Shown here: in pieces, positions 1 to 13,143 of the stretch
How positions within the stretch are numbered: position 1 is the first letter of the stretch
How the letters are laid out: each line of letters starts with the position of its first letter
NCBI GenBank assembly: GCA_040954595.2
Contig: CM082596.2
Location: 5,642,001 to 5,706,000 of the forward strand
Direction: 5' to 3'
Source of the DNA: Balanoglossus misakiensis
Taxonomy: Eukaryota; Hemichordata
DNA: 64,000 nt
Notes under the pieces: generated by a model
The model's database searches: none
The model's input: only the letters and a program-made list of their open reading frames with translations
What the model was told of the DNA's origin: nothing
Made by a program: the position numbers and the translations under genes

Positions 1-3000
1 TTCCTCTCTGCTGGTAGACTTCAACGCGCCTGTAATCACGATCTGATCTCTTATCCTGTCCCCTTCGTTCCTGCTCCTTGCTCTCAGAGTCCCTCCTGCT
101 CTGTCTCCCCTGGTCTTTCTTCTCCCTCGCCTCTGTTTGCCGGTCGTCCCTTCTGCCCCTCGTGTCGCGCTTCACTCTTTCTTCTTCACTCCCCGACTGG
201 TCGTGGTGTCTGCCAGTATCGCGGTGTCTTGTATCCCTCTCTTTCTGCGTCTTCTGTGGACTCTCTCCCTCGCTTTCGCTCTCACTCTCGCTGTCACTTT
301 CTGACTCGCTACTACTACTCTGCCTTTGCTGGCGTCTGTCATCTTTTCTTTCTCTCTGTCTTCTCACTTCAGCTCTCTCACTCTCTCGTGCCCTGGTGTC
401 CCGCTTTATTCTCTCGTCTTCACTTTCTGACTCGCCTCGTCTGGACGGTCTGCCTCTATCCTCTCTACTCCTGACCTCACTCCTACTCTTGCGCTCATCG
501 GGAGAATCTCTTTTTGCCTCTCTTTCTCTGTCACCACGCTGCTTGGTTGAACTCTGCCTGCTGTGGTCATCTCTTTTGTGCTCCTCATCAGAAGAATCTT
601 TTCTTGTTTCTCTGTTCCCACGCTGCTTCGTTGACCTCTGCCTGCTATGGTCTTCTCTTGTGTACTCATCAGAAGAATCTTTTCTTGTTTCTCTTTCTCT
701 GTCCCTACGCTGCTTGGCTGAACTCGGCCTGCTATGATCATCCCTATCGGCACGTCTCTGTGAGTCTCTGGTCCTCCGTTCTCCCTTATCGACATCTCTG
801 CTGCCTCCTTTTCTGTCTTGCTCTGGTTCTGAATCACTTGATGATTCTTCTACCCTGGAGGCCTTTCTTTGCACGTCTTTATCCCTTCTGTCTACTCTAT
901 CAGTTTGGTCACTTCCATCACGTTTTCCAGCATCGTCTTGTCTGTCGGTTCGCCCTGTTGCAGATCTCCGATCAGCCCTACCTCTCCTGTTACTCTCACT
1001 GTATCCATCAACTTCTCTTGACCCCTGCTTTCTTGACCTTCTGTCCTCACCTCTCGAGTCATGAACTCTTGATTTCAACTGTCGTTGAGCAACTTCTTCA
1101 TCACTCTCATCACTAGATTCAGATCTCTGCCTCTGTGGTCTTTCGTCTCGACGTAAATCACCTCTCCTCCTACTGGACACTTGTTCACCATCTTTTCTGT
1201 GTTCCCCCTCGTCATCGCTGGAGTCATGGCGATCTCTCGTTCTTCTTTCATCTCTCCTGTCCCTTCTGACATCCTCCTCCCGTCTGCTCCCTCCATGGCT
1301 ATTTTCCTCATTCCTGTCCCTCCGTCCTCTACCAACGTCCTCATCACGTCGCCCTCTCTGGTTACTTTCCTCATTCTTTTTATCATTTCTCCGTCTTGAC
1401 GCGTCTTTGCTAGATTCGTATTGTCTTGCTTCATCTCTGTCTTCTCGTCGCCTATCTCTCTGTCTCTCACCCTTTTCACTTTCTTTGCGACCACCTGTAC
1501 TTTCAGTCCCTGTATCTCTGGCAGACTTGCTTCCTTTGTCATTCTCTCTTCTGTTTTGCCGGTCCTTTTTGTCATCACCTTTTCCTTCTCTGGTGTCTCT
1601 GTCACTCTTATGTTTTTCACGAGTCCTGTCTCTCTCTGAATATTTGTCTTTTTCAACTTTGTCTCTTTTATCATTGAGTTTCACATTTTCGTCTTTATTT
1701 TTCCTGTCTCTTCTCGATTCTTTGGCTTTGGCAGATCCCTTGTCTTTACTCTTCCTGCCCTCCCTGGTCTTGTCATGCCTGTCTTTGCTCTTTTCTGCCG
1801 ACTTATCTGAACGCCTCTTCTTTTTCCTTCTCTCATCTTCCGACTCTGATGAGCTTGCTGAAAATTAAGAACAATAAAAGTTACAGACAAGTCATTCCAC
1901 AAAACATTTAATTCTACAAAACAATATATTGTCTTCTTTTTTTCTTTCTGTATGAGCATCAGTGAAAAAGAAAAATCAACTAATTTTGTGACACAAGCAA
2001 TTCTGTATTTCCAGCTGTACATGAATGTTGATTTTGCATTTTTACTTTCCTCACTAACCAACCATTTGCCTGTTAAGTACACACAGACAAATCATTCATT
2101 CATCCTCCCTTTCGAATTCCGATGTAACAAAACACAGGGTGACTTACCAGAAGAATCCGTGTTTTCAGAACTGGAGGAGTCCTCCTCTGAGCTCGATGAA
2201 TCACTGTCGGAGTCATTGCTATCTGAGTCGGAGGTTTCCACTTGTTGCTTCTGGGCCATGATCAACTTCGGCAAATTCTTCAAATGCTCTCTCAGCTCAT
2301 CTCTGTGATATGCAAGAAAAGAAACCAGGTACTGTAAAATTCTTGTTGGTTTTCTGAAGTACCTTTATAACGGGCGCAAGAAAACATTCATTATTTGTGA
2401 ATTTTAGTCTGCAAATTAAATTGGACTTGCATGTGGTACAGTGTCTCCAAATTAATTCACAGCATTTGTTTGGGTGTGGCCTCAATAAGACGGTCTAAAC
2501 ATTTAACCACAACACCGCCAAACTGTGAAGTGTAACTTGCAACTAATGCAGCAAACAGAGAACGCAAAAATATCTGGACTTACGTGAGGCCGCCAAGACC
2601 AATAGTAGTAAAAAAGTTGATTGCAAAGCGTGTGTTGGCAGGATTATCTCTTGGAAACAAGCCTTCAAAGAATGGCTGCAGGAACCTAGAAACAGTATCA
2701 GAGAAAAATGTTAGAAAAAATTGGGCCTTTCACATGTCTTACTGTCTAATCAAATACAGAAGGTATTGAAAACTACTGCAGTAATGTTATGCAGTAAGAT
2801 AATAAATACTCACGGGTCCTTAAGTCTTTCGTTGAGTTTTTGCAGACCCATGTACTCAGACAGTTCTTGAAACAGTATCTTTATAAATATCCTACTGGAT
2901 GAAGTGGTGTCCTCTTCATTGACAGATATACATGACAGTGCCTACAATTCAAAAGATAAGACAAAGGGTTGTTGTTTTTAAAATATATGGCCACATGTAG

Positions 3001-6000
3001 ATTAGAGATACCTACATTCCTTTACCCCCCTTTCATATACATTCATACAAGCATGAGTGACTTTAGCATGGATTTGATCTCTGAAGTTTTGACGATCAAC
3101 TTCACACTCTACTTACTGTCCATGCCATAGCATCGGTGAACAGCAGATGGGCAAATATCTTGGCTACATTCCGAAGTTTGTTGGTCTCCAATCTGTGACA
3201 GGTCTCGTACTGCTCTTTGAAGATCATATCGAAGCATTCGCTATATTCCTTCTTCAGCTGGCAAAATCTCTGAAATAAACATGATCATATAAGGTAAGAA
3301 GGTGAGAAAGGCTTTTCAGATCAGCTAGGTTGAGAAACCACAAAATAAAGAAACTCAGAAAAGAGACATGTAAAAATACACAACTTCCTTACCTGTGCCA
3401 AAAGCCCGAAGAATTTTTCATAGGATCTTTGCTGTGAACAGCAATCTAGGATCATGTTGCAAAGTTCGATCTGTGAAAGCAAGGATTTAGAAGCATGATG
3501 AAATTCACTGGATAATATACATAACGTTGTAGACATCAGGATATATCTTGCAAGCTGCAATGAGTGTGTTATTTCTCGAAAATACCAGTACTGATAACGT
3601 CATGTGATACGCAGCACAAACAGATACAGTATAGAGCATGCAGTTAGGAATATGCACACAACAAACATCTTGACAACATTTATTCTAGAAATACATGACA
3701 TGAAGTGTTACCTCTTGTCCAGGTTTCAGCTCAATTTTAAGTAGTTTGTGGGCGCACTCTTCAAAATCCAAGCTGGACTGTATCGTCAGGTAGATCGTTC
3801 TCCTCAAAGCTATCAGGTTGGTTTCTGTCTGGTCTATAATCTCCGTAGTCTTCTCTTCCCCCTCATCTCCTGCACGAAAACAAAATAGCATCAATGACAC
3901 TGTTGCTCCCATTTGATTAGAATGGTACATGTATGTATGTATCACTTGTGTAGCTGGAACGCAGTGATGGAAAAAAATAGGTAGAGATTGAAGTTCATTC
4001 GTAGCTTCACTTTACTGATCTTTCAGAGGTTAGAGTTCGCATTACTTAATCTCTAGTTCAACCACTTTATTTGACACACAGGGTGGTGGGGGATACTCTC
4101 AATATCTTACCTTCTTCAGATTCTTCCTCAGAAGAGCTTCCTTCCCCTGATTCTGACCCGCTGCTCCCTTCATCCAGAATTTCCTTTTTGATACTCTTGT
4201 ACTTCTCCTCATTCTCAAGGTACTCAGGATCCTGCTTGAAGATGTCTGCAAAGAGTCAACAGTTGTGAACTGTTGCATGAGCCCGACAAACGAAATTCTA
4301 CGGTTGGTTCAAACCCCCTCACATATATATTAAATCTGTGTTTGTTTACACCCCCTGACTATGGTTGCACTGTGGTCCATTAGCATTCTGTGTTTCACCC
4401 ATTCATATCCGCTCATGGGTGTTCTGTACAAAAACCCACAAACAGTGCTCAAAACAGAGAAATTCTTGAGCTATCATTATACAATAATCTCACTGGTCTT
4501 CACACCACGCATAACAATACAATGATTTCACATTCAACTCACTCAGTTCTGGTTCAGCCTTGTGTTCATCTTCAAGAGTCAACAGATGCGTGAACTGGTC
4601 CTGTTCCTCCACCAGATCCAATTCCGGGAGGACAGACGGATGATCCTTGAAGCCATCCTTGCGGATGGCAAACATCACTTCCACCATGTACTGCACGCGC
4701 TTGTCGATGTCAGCTTCATGTAGGATGCTACGAATTCTGTCAAATATCGCTATAAATAAAGATAATAGATTTAGAAAAAAAGAACTGTAGTTCACGGTCT
4801 GAAATTCCGGTAAAACTCCAATCAAGGTGACTTTAGGTGGGTTGTGCTTTCCTTCTCAAATCCGTAACCACATCATCGGTATTTGGTATGACCCATTGAA
4901 TTCCAATGGCGTGGTGACAACGAAGTTACACTAAATAAATATGACATACCATGGATGCCTCTGGGTGAAACTTCTGTGAGTTTCTGACCGCATTCTTTGA
5001 GAAAACTGATGGCAACCTCAACTGAATCGTCTGTTGGGTTTTCAAGCAACAGTGTCAGCATTTCCAGTGAAAGTACTTCATGTGCCTGAGAATGAACAGA
5101 ATAATAAAATCATCAACTGGGAAATGTTCAAATTATGAACACATACCTTATTGGCAGATTGACTTGTTTCTACCAACAATAACACCAGCATGTAAGGTCA
5201 TATAGAGACTGATGGAAAGCAGAGTTATGATTCCCTGTAACACACTGATACACATATAAACTTACCACTTGTTGATTGACAAGATGTGCTATAAACCTCA
5301 CTGAAGTGAGGCACACTTTCTTATCGTTTCTTTTGTAGGCTCTTTTGAACTGGACAATCAGCCTCTTCAGAATCAGCTCACCAATCTGTGGAAACTAACG
5401 AATATACACATGCAATCAGTTATCAGTTCATCGGAGTAAATTACTGATACAGTTAAACTGTGTTGGGGTGTGTGATTTTGATACGAAAGAATGAACCTGT
5501 TGTACACTTGTTTGAAGAGTGAATTGATATTCTTATCCACCCTACCTTTGTGTTGATAATAGCCACCAGTGCTGCATATACGTGAGTGAATGTGGGCGAT
5601 GCTACCTGAGCTTGTAGGATGGATCTGGCCAGCGGACCTCTGTACAAGGGAAAGGGGTTATCATTAGTCAGAATATGTGAAGTGTACAACTGATGCTGAG
5701 AAGTTAGTGACATCTTTTCTAGTCTTTACAAACGACCAACTTTGTTGTATTCAAAAGATCAGCTCAGAACTCTCCACATAAGGAGAGAGAGTTAATACAA
5801 GACAACAAAATCCAATACCACTTTTTGATAGGAAAGGAAACACAGGTTCCCGGTCAATATGAAAATCATTACAGCAATAGTGGTGCGTAAACACACAGCA
5901 GTTTAGAAGGTGTTTGGACTCACCTGCCCCTGACAATGTTTTCTTGGAAGAGTTCTGTGACAATGTTTCCTATGTTGGACACGTTGATTTTGTTGATCAA

Positions 6001-8480
6001 ACCGTTCATGCTCTTCTTCAGCGCCTCCCAAGAAATCCTCTGGTATTCAACACTGAAAGATGAATAATGAATGTTTAGTATCTCACACACACATCAATGC
6101 ATTCACAAATAATGTCAGCATTTCTGTGTTCATACATACATCTCATTTCAATTACAGAACAGCAATGACTGACTAGTAGTATTCACATTTATTTAAAATG
6201 TGGTCTATGCCAAAACTAGCAAATGTCAGTGGTTTATGAAAGGTAGACAGGTTGGCAATGCCATTATACTACAGGTACATGTGCTTTGTGAAAAATGTCA
6301 GATTTTCAACAATGTCTTGTACGTGTGTGTGTGTACATCACATAGATAGAAATGGCATCATGTCTGATGCTGAAGATTGTGAAACGAGAAAGGAGATCAT
6401 CACAATGCGAGAAGACAATTCATTCACCAACCTCCCACAAACCTGAAGTACGCCCCCTGCACACAATTCAAGCATCCTCCACACAGCGTCCACCAATTCC
6501 CCTTTATCCGTGCAGCAAGCAAACATTGAAACGCCACCTTACCTGGACTTATCCGTGATTTGAGCTTGCATCATTCGCAATTTAGCCGGAGGAATGTAGG
6601 CACCACCGGTCCTGGTCATCAGACTGTCGTCCTTCTTCTTCTTTGGGGCAGGTTCTTCCGTGGTTTTGTTTTCTTTGTCCTCTTCACCTTCCCTATCTGC
6701 GGCTCTCTTCTCTCCTCTGAAAAAAAGGGAAAACGCATACATCAATAGGATTATTCCAGAATAACTTGTCACGGCTGACCATTGAAAAACACTCAAGGCA
6801 AAATATGAACCCATTCTTACCTGTCTTGGTCACGCCTTGACACATCTCCTCTGCCTCTATCATCTCTACCTCTATCTCTGTATCTTTGCCGGTCATCATC
6901 TCTGTTTCTGTATCTGTCATCGTCCCTGTCTCGGTATCTGTCCCTCTCGTCACCTCTGCCGTACCTTGAGCTTGAGTATCTCCTCTCATCTCTCCCTCTG
7001 TAAGAGGTAAATTATGCATGAGCATTCGCAATCATACAAAATTCACTTTGATAAAGCCTCAGTTCAGAGTATGTCAAATTTCCAGCAGTCTCTTTCATGC
7101 CGATCTCTCATTGGAGAGTGCTTATTTAAAATGTATCAAAAGCTGGCAGATCATTTTTACAATCTTCCAACATCGATTTCCATATCTGCTATCTCATGCA
7201 GTTTCCTTTCTCTACCGTTTTACCATAAATGTGTAGCACAAAGCAACCTAAACCTCTGGTCACATGCATTACAGCTTCTTTACAAGCACATATGAAAATG
7301 TATATCACAAGCAACACAGAAACAGTATCACCGGCAACGGTATTATGCGAGTGCATGGTAAATTGACTGCAATGTAAGGATAGATACCTCTTGATATACA
7401 GCAGGTTTCTGGTGAACTGATTTACCTTGGGGATGGTGACCGTCTGCTTCTATCACTGCTTCGCTGTACGACACTCTGCACGACGCTGCGAACGCCTTTT
7501 CCCTCATCCTCCTCTTCGCTCTCATCAGTGTACTCCCCCTCGCTCTTCTCCTCCCGTCTCCGATCTCCCCCCTTCGGGGAGGTCCTCTCACCCTCTGTGG
7601 CGGCATCACCATTCTCCTTGGTATCCTCAAGTTTCTTTGTCTTCGTCCGGGGGTCTGCTGCGCTGACTTCGTCGTCGCTGCCCCGGGGCCTTTTCTTGCC
7701 GGCTTGCTCAGGGTCCTCCCTCTTGGACTCGGTTCTGATGTACCGTGGACTGTCCTCCTGGTCCTCGCTGCCGCTGGAATTGCTATCGTCATGGCTACTG
7801 CCAGAACCACTCCCGCTACTGTCACTATCACTTTGTAAAATGAATAAAGAAACTACAGTTTTAAACAGACCCAGGGTAAATATTTTCATCTCAGCAGAGA
7901 AGACATGGGCTGGGCCACAGACAACATGCTATCAACATTATGGCACCATCATCCATGCTCATCATCATTCATGATACAATATACAGTATGCCACACAGAT
8001 CCATATTGCTCAATACAAATTACAATATTGTTGATTGGTCATGAGTCAACAAACTGTAAAATAATTTTGTTCCAGTTTTGAATGAAATTCACTTAAATGA
8101 CTCAGAAACATTTAACCACATGATTTTCAAGGATCTACGACCAGACTGCAGACTGTTTCAACAGCATCATATCATGAAAATACATAAAAACGTTTGCTCA
8201 AATTACTGCTTCACTCTTGAACTGCAACACGGTAACCATAAGAGCCCACTGATATACATATATAATATGTTACATTATTTCGATGTCCATACTGCCCGTT
8301 GGAAAGGGAAATGCAGGATTCGTGCTCGTGTGAAACCACTTCCTGACTGTGGCTGTGTACATTACTTTGTTTTGTTGCCGATTCCCACGGATTTCAGCCG
8401 CCTCTCCTTCCCACTGGATGAAATCATTTCAAAAACTGAAATATTGTAACATCCAAATTTATGACTTACCTGTCTGACAT
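1..8480 (-). CDS. CWC22: Pre-mRNA-splicing factor CWC22 (3' end beyond window)
   Basis: CWC22 is a spliceosome protein that binds eIF4A3 and helps deposit the exon junction complex. Coding exons, in gene order: 8470-8480, 7426-7830, 6821-6997, 6543-6716, 5924-6052, 5546-5639, 5266-5385, 4950-5085, 4543-4749, 4111-4245, 3712-3869, 3393-3470, 3117-3269, 2814-2941, 2584-2685, 2148-2302, then 1857 to the left edge. All junctions are GT/AG and keep frame, giving about 1406 residues. Residues 1-255 are Ser/Asp and Arg/Asp rich and end in the family block [20 protein letters not shown]4G spans about 256-485 ([23 protein letters not shown]). An acidic linker follows, then MA3 about 530-735 ([22 protein letters not shown]). 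The last exon is one open frame of at least 619 residues of Arg/Asp/Glu/Ser. The core matches vertebrate CWC22 closely, but the tail is far longer than the human one as I recall it. The start is an 11-nt first coding exon, ATG-TCA-GAC-AG. Confidence 0.94.
500..750 (-). repeat. Three tandem ~28-codon repeats in the CWC22 tail
   Basis: Within the last CWC22 exon, three adjacent units of about 82-84 nt encode diverged versions of a 28-residue block. Each has the order DDHSR, Q/P-R-S/Q-S, TKQRG, RE(RE)T/A-RK and DSSDE. They occupy roughly 500-587, 588-667 and 668-750. Phase is kept, so the tail could lengthen or shorten by whole units. Confidence 0.8.
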
Positions 8481-9179
8481 TTCGCAACTTTGCTTGGTAG
8501 GACAAAATTACACCGTGTCTCCAAATTTCCACGTTTCTTCGCGTTGCTTCACACGAAGATGGCGAGTGACGGAGTTTCAACGTTTGAACTATCGCAGCGT
8601 TCGAGAAAATGCGAGAACACTGAGGTGAAAGGTCAGATGTCAAACGATGACCTGGTATATGTATTAATTATGTAAATAATATACTCTGTGAATATTAGCA
8701 TTGTACATCTCTCAGGACGATTCGTAACATGCATTCACTCTCACTTTAGCTACCCGAGGCTCATAAAGCCGTCTTTTAGTCTAGTTGACCCGGTTATTTG
8801 ACGATAAAGTTACAGTATTATTCGTGTATCCCCAGGGTCTGAGTGACCCTTTCGCGCCACTTGCAGATTAGCCAATGGGAGGTCGGCGCGGGTTGGACGC
8901 GCGTCACTTGCGTCATGTCAATGCAAATAGCAGATCTGGCGGGAGTTCCAGTTCACACCAAAAGATTAACACGTTTGATCATTCTGGTTTCCTTTGTGGC
9001 GATCTTCACGCATTTAGGACTTCATCGGCGGCGGTAAGAGAGCTGAACATTGCTGACGCTTTGCTGGAAACATAAAGACTTGATCTGTCTTGGTGAAAAC
9101 TTGGTCGTGGTCGAAATCGGTTACTCGCCCAGAAGTTTAAAAACCCTGACAGAGGTTATTGATTGTGTAGTACTACAGA
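8481..9179. promoter_or_regulatory. Bidirectional promoter between CWC22 and CDC6
   Basis: The two start codons are 699 bp apart and divergent. Sites seen: AAGATGGCG (YY1-like) at 8556-8564, close to the CWC22 start; TTTCGCGCC (E2F consensus) at 8850-8858; CCAAT at 8872-8876; the perfect octamer ATGCAAAT at 8921-8928; and GGCGGGAG (E2F-like) at 8938-8945. The 8850-8950 stretch is locally CpG-rich. E2F control of CDC6 is well established in animals, so the 8850-8945 cluster is probably the CDC6 core promoter, with the 5' UTR downstream to 9179. The transcription start is inferred, not seen. Confidence 0.65.
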
Positions 9180-12100
9180 ATGTCAACCCTGCAACCAACG
9201 ATCCAGTTTCCGCGTCGCAAAACGCGATCGCGGTCGAAAACATCGTCGGATGCAAAGATTTCGGGGAATACTGAAGACAACCAGGGAATGGCAGCCGAGA
9301 GGAGCCACAGCAAAAATCGCAAAAGAAGTCAACGTAAAGGTACAATCATAAGCTCATTGATATTCGCTTTGTAATGTACATAGGTTCCAAGCATAAAAAG
9401 AAAATCCCCAAATTCTGTAAGAGTTTTTTGGCTTTGATTAAACTTTATTTCACACCCGGCTGTTGCTTATGAAACTTTTCAGTGAGTTTGAACCTACCAC
9501 AAGCACTAGTTACAAGTTTTTCTCTGTGTGGTCTGTTTCCTGGAATGTGAAATTAACATTAGTGACAAAACTCACACTGTTACTATGTGAAGCCATAGGG
9601 AGTTTTTACTGCAGTGTAGAATAACAGGTAGTTTATACTGCAGTATAGCTGTAACTGCAATAATTATATTACACCTTTAATTGCAAATATTTCAGCTAGA
9701 ATAAAATTGTCACTTTCCTGATCATTTGTGATCTCACATGCAAATTAACTGCTACCAATGACTCCAATGAGCAACAACCTTCTGAGGTACTGCATAGAGC
9801 TACTTTGTGGCAAAAAAATAATGCCAAATGTTTAATTAAATTATTGACTGGCCGATATCACATATCTGTAATTGTATGCTGTAATAAGTTTTATCATTTT
9901 CACCTTACAATGTCCTAATAAATTATATTTTTGTATGATTCTACAGATAGAGAACAAAGCCCGGTGCCATCTTCACTGAAATGCAGTCCGAGAAAATTAA
10001 AGAAGAAGGAAAATGTTCCAGCAGATTTTCCTGTTCGGGAGTGTTCTGTCAGACTTGTGCAAATGAACAACCATTTGTCACCTGCAAAAACGCCATGTAA
10101 ACTGTCGGGTGTGGATTATGACTTCAGGAACACCCCGGTTAAAACTAAACTCATGTTTTCTCCCTCTCGGGATGAACTCGCAGCGAAGGTACTGTCGCCC
10201 TCAAAGTCTGCTGTAAAACTCGGGTCGCCATCACCGAAAAAGAAGGAAGCCCTCCAGACTGTGGCACGGAAATTTCAGTCCCAGACCCTGTCACCAACAA
10301 CAGACAGACGGACACCTCTGAAATTACAGAGACAAGAAGGTAGTTGTATGCACATAAAATTGCTTCCATCCAAACTCACTGGAAAAACACTCAGTTTATG
10401 AGCTTACAATAGTTTACAGATTGCAACAGAGATTATTATTTCAGTCACTAAAACAAACAGCATAAGCCATAACAGTGCTTCCAATCCCAAAATAAATTTT
10501 ACCTGTAAGATTCAAGTTGTTATATAAAAGAAACCCTAATTAACTATTATTACTGATGTTTTGTCCAGGTCCCTTTTTCCAGGGATTGTGAAAACTTCAT
10601 TTATTCATTCACATGCTAATGATGTGAGCCGTTTTAACTTGGTTTCAAATGTTGCTTGCACTTACATTTTTTGCTGTTTGATTTTGACTGCATTTTCAGC
10701 AATAATGACATTTTGGGGGCAAAATGGTAACAACAAATTTCCTTGTAAATTCCTTGCCAGGTGAATGTTATGTCAAAGTCAGGAAGGCCCTGCACACGTC
10801 AGTGCCAGACAATCTCCTATGTAGAGAGAAGGAAACTAAGATAGTCACAGATTTCCTGCGTAACCATGTCGGGAAGCAGAAACCAGGAAGTCTGTACGTG
10901 TCCGGAGCGCCAGGAACTGGAAAAACTGCTTCAGTTATGCAGATTATTGCAAACAACAAGGTATGGTCTCTTCTTTTTCTTTCACGTCCAATATTAATTT
11001 GCTATTGCCAAGACCAAGTGCAATCAAAGGTCACAACAGCTCTGAATAACCATGAACTATGTTTCTAGACTTGTGTAAAATCTTAGTTTTCTGCACATTA
11101 TGCCATAATGGAGAGGCTTGTTTCATTTTTCTCATGTACCATTTTAATTCTTTTTATTTCCAGAGTGAGTTGGAGACGACCAAGGTTATTTTCATCAATT
11201 GCATGTCTGTGAAGAACAGCCACGCTATTTACAGTAAAGTCATTACGCAGCTGAGTGACAAATCCACTGAGAAAGTCCACAGTAAAGATGCTCTCAGATT
11301 CCTTGAGAAGAAATTCACATCATCAGGACCTCCTGTGTAAGTTCCATGACCACATTGATTAATATCAGCACCCAACCCCATTTTTCAATGTACAGTTCCA
11401 CCTTTACCGTTAGGAAATAATGCATTGATCATGATGTGTTTTAATATTTTCAGGCTCTTGATTTTGGACGAAATCGATCAACTCGACAGCAAAAACCAAG
11501 AAGTGTTGTATACAATGTTTGAATGGCCCTCATTACCCAAGTCAAGACTTGTGCTCATAGGTAAGTAAGCTACATTGTCCTTTCTGTCAGGTTAAATTCT
11601 TTCATGATTTAATATCATTTATGTATCATCATTTCATATTTCATCCACTAAATATTGGATTAGATTGCATTAATATTGAATTACTTCTCACTATGAAAAC
11701 TAACTTTTTATTTCTTTCAGGCATCGCCAATGCTCTGGATCTGACCGACAGAATCCTTCCCAGGCTGCAAGCCAGACCCAAGTGCAAACCCCAACTCCTG
11801 AACTTCCCCCCGTACACCAAAGACCAACTGGTGACAATCCTGCAGGACAGACTTGAAAGGGTAAGTGTCACCCCCCCCCCCCTGTTTTTCAGAGTGTGAA
11901 ACCCACCTAGACGGCTCTGTTTTGTAGTGCTGACATCAATGTATTGACTGTTCTTGAATTTTGATTTTTCTTGCAGACTAAAGTTGACGGCATGCCAGTG
12001 GTTGACCAGGCAGCTGTCCAGTTCTGCGCCAGGAAAGTTGCTGCTGTGGCTGGCGATGTCCGAAAAGCGCTTGATGTTTGCAGGTGAGAGAAGGGCTCCC

Positions 12101-13143
12101 TCTATCAGCAAGATTACGGAATTAGCTATTTATGATATCAGTTTAGAGAGATTGTGCGTGTTTAATAAAACAACCAATTTATGTTGCTGTTTCTCATTTT
12201 CGCAGGAGGGCTGTGGAAATTGTCGAATCTGATGTGAGAAGTCAAATGGTCCTGCAGCCATCAGCAGAAGGTAAGTGTTCTGATTTTAAAACTTCACCTG
12301 TTGCCTATTTTCCAATGCAGAGATCCAGTAAATGCAAAAAAAAATTGTTAAAAATGTGTTGTTGAAAATCACAAATATAGATAAAATCAATTGATCCAGA
12401 CTTATTCTTTTTGTTCACAGCATCATTCCCACCAAGTCCCAGGAAGTCGGCACCCAAGACACCAATCCCCAAGAAAGTCGGCCTGCTTCACATTTCCAAC
12501 GTAATATCCGAAGTCTACGGCTCCAGAATGGTTTCGTCCAACAAAAACCAAGAGCATACATTTCCGATTCAACAGAAAATGATCATTTGCACTTTGCTGT
12601 TGAAGTTGCAACATGGCAAGGCTAAGGAGGTCACTCTTGGAAAGGTAGGTTTGTGGGAAAACTGGATTTGTTTTTTTGTCAGTGATTTCTCTCCTCCACG
12701 TATCAGTCAATATAAATCCTATTTTTTCAGTGTTTTCACGAAATTTAATAATTTGCCTTTTATTTTCCAGCTCCATGATGCTTATTGCAAAATATGCCAG
12801 GCACGAAAATTGGGAGCAGTGGACCAATCAGAATTCCTGTCTCTTTGCGCCCTGATTGAAACGCGAGGCATTATTGGTCTAAAAAAAGCCAAGGAAACAA
12901 GACAGACAAAGGTAGTGTATTTATACCAATGAATCCTAAATGATGATTTATATCTTGTATGTTCGTTAATTAATTTTGTGTCATAAACAAATGTGCTTTA
13001 ACTGACATATAAATGTGTAATTTTTTTGTGTGTATGTTTTGTAGGTGACGTTAAAATTAAGCGAGAAAGAAGTTGAGTTTGCTCTCCAGGACAAAGTGTT
13101 ACTATCCTCCATCTTGCAAGAAGGATTGCCCGAGAAGAGATGA
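9180..13143 (+). CDS. CDC6: Cell division control protein 6 (origin licensing AAA+ ATPase)
   Basis: CDC6 loads the MCM helicase onto ORC-bound origins. Exons: 9180-9339, 9947-10339, 10761-10960, 11164-11336, 11454-11560, 11721-11860, 11977-12083, 12206-12270, 12421-12644, 12771-12911, 13045-13143 (TGA). Phases close exactly to 602 residues (human is 560 as I recall). The N-terminus (ISF-like QFPRRKTR) is followed by a disordered region with about ten S/T-P sites (LSPAKTP, NTPVK, FSPSR, LSPSK, GSPSPKK, RTPLK), expected CDK targets, and a KEN box at residues 74-76. Walker A GAPGTGKT is at 233-240, Walker B LILDEID at about 311-317, and sensor-1 [11 protein letters not shown] follows. The C-terminal winged helix ends the protein. 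The tight fit to CDC6 (for example [22 protein letters not shown]) separates it from ORC1. Upstream E2F sites fit G1/S expression. Confidence 0.97.

Noticed and set aside
78-737. 219-codon plus-strand Ser/Leu-rich frame
   Set aside because: Complement of the CWC22 Arg/Asp/Ser tail. The splice-linked minus frame is the coding one.
7901-7980. C/D-box snoRNA in the first CWC22 intron (TGATGATGA and CTGA on the minus strand)
   Set aside because: No terminal stem pairs across the boxes, so the boxes are probably chance in a CAT-rich stretch.
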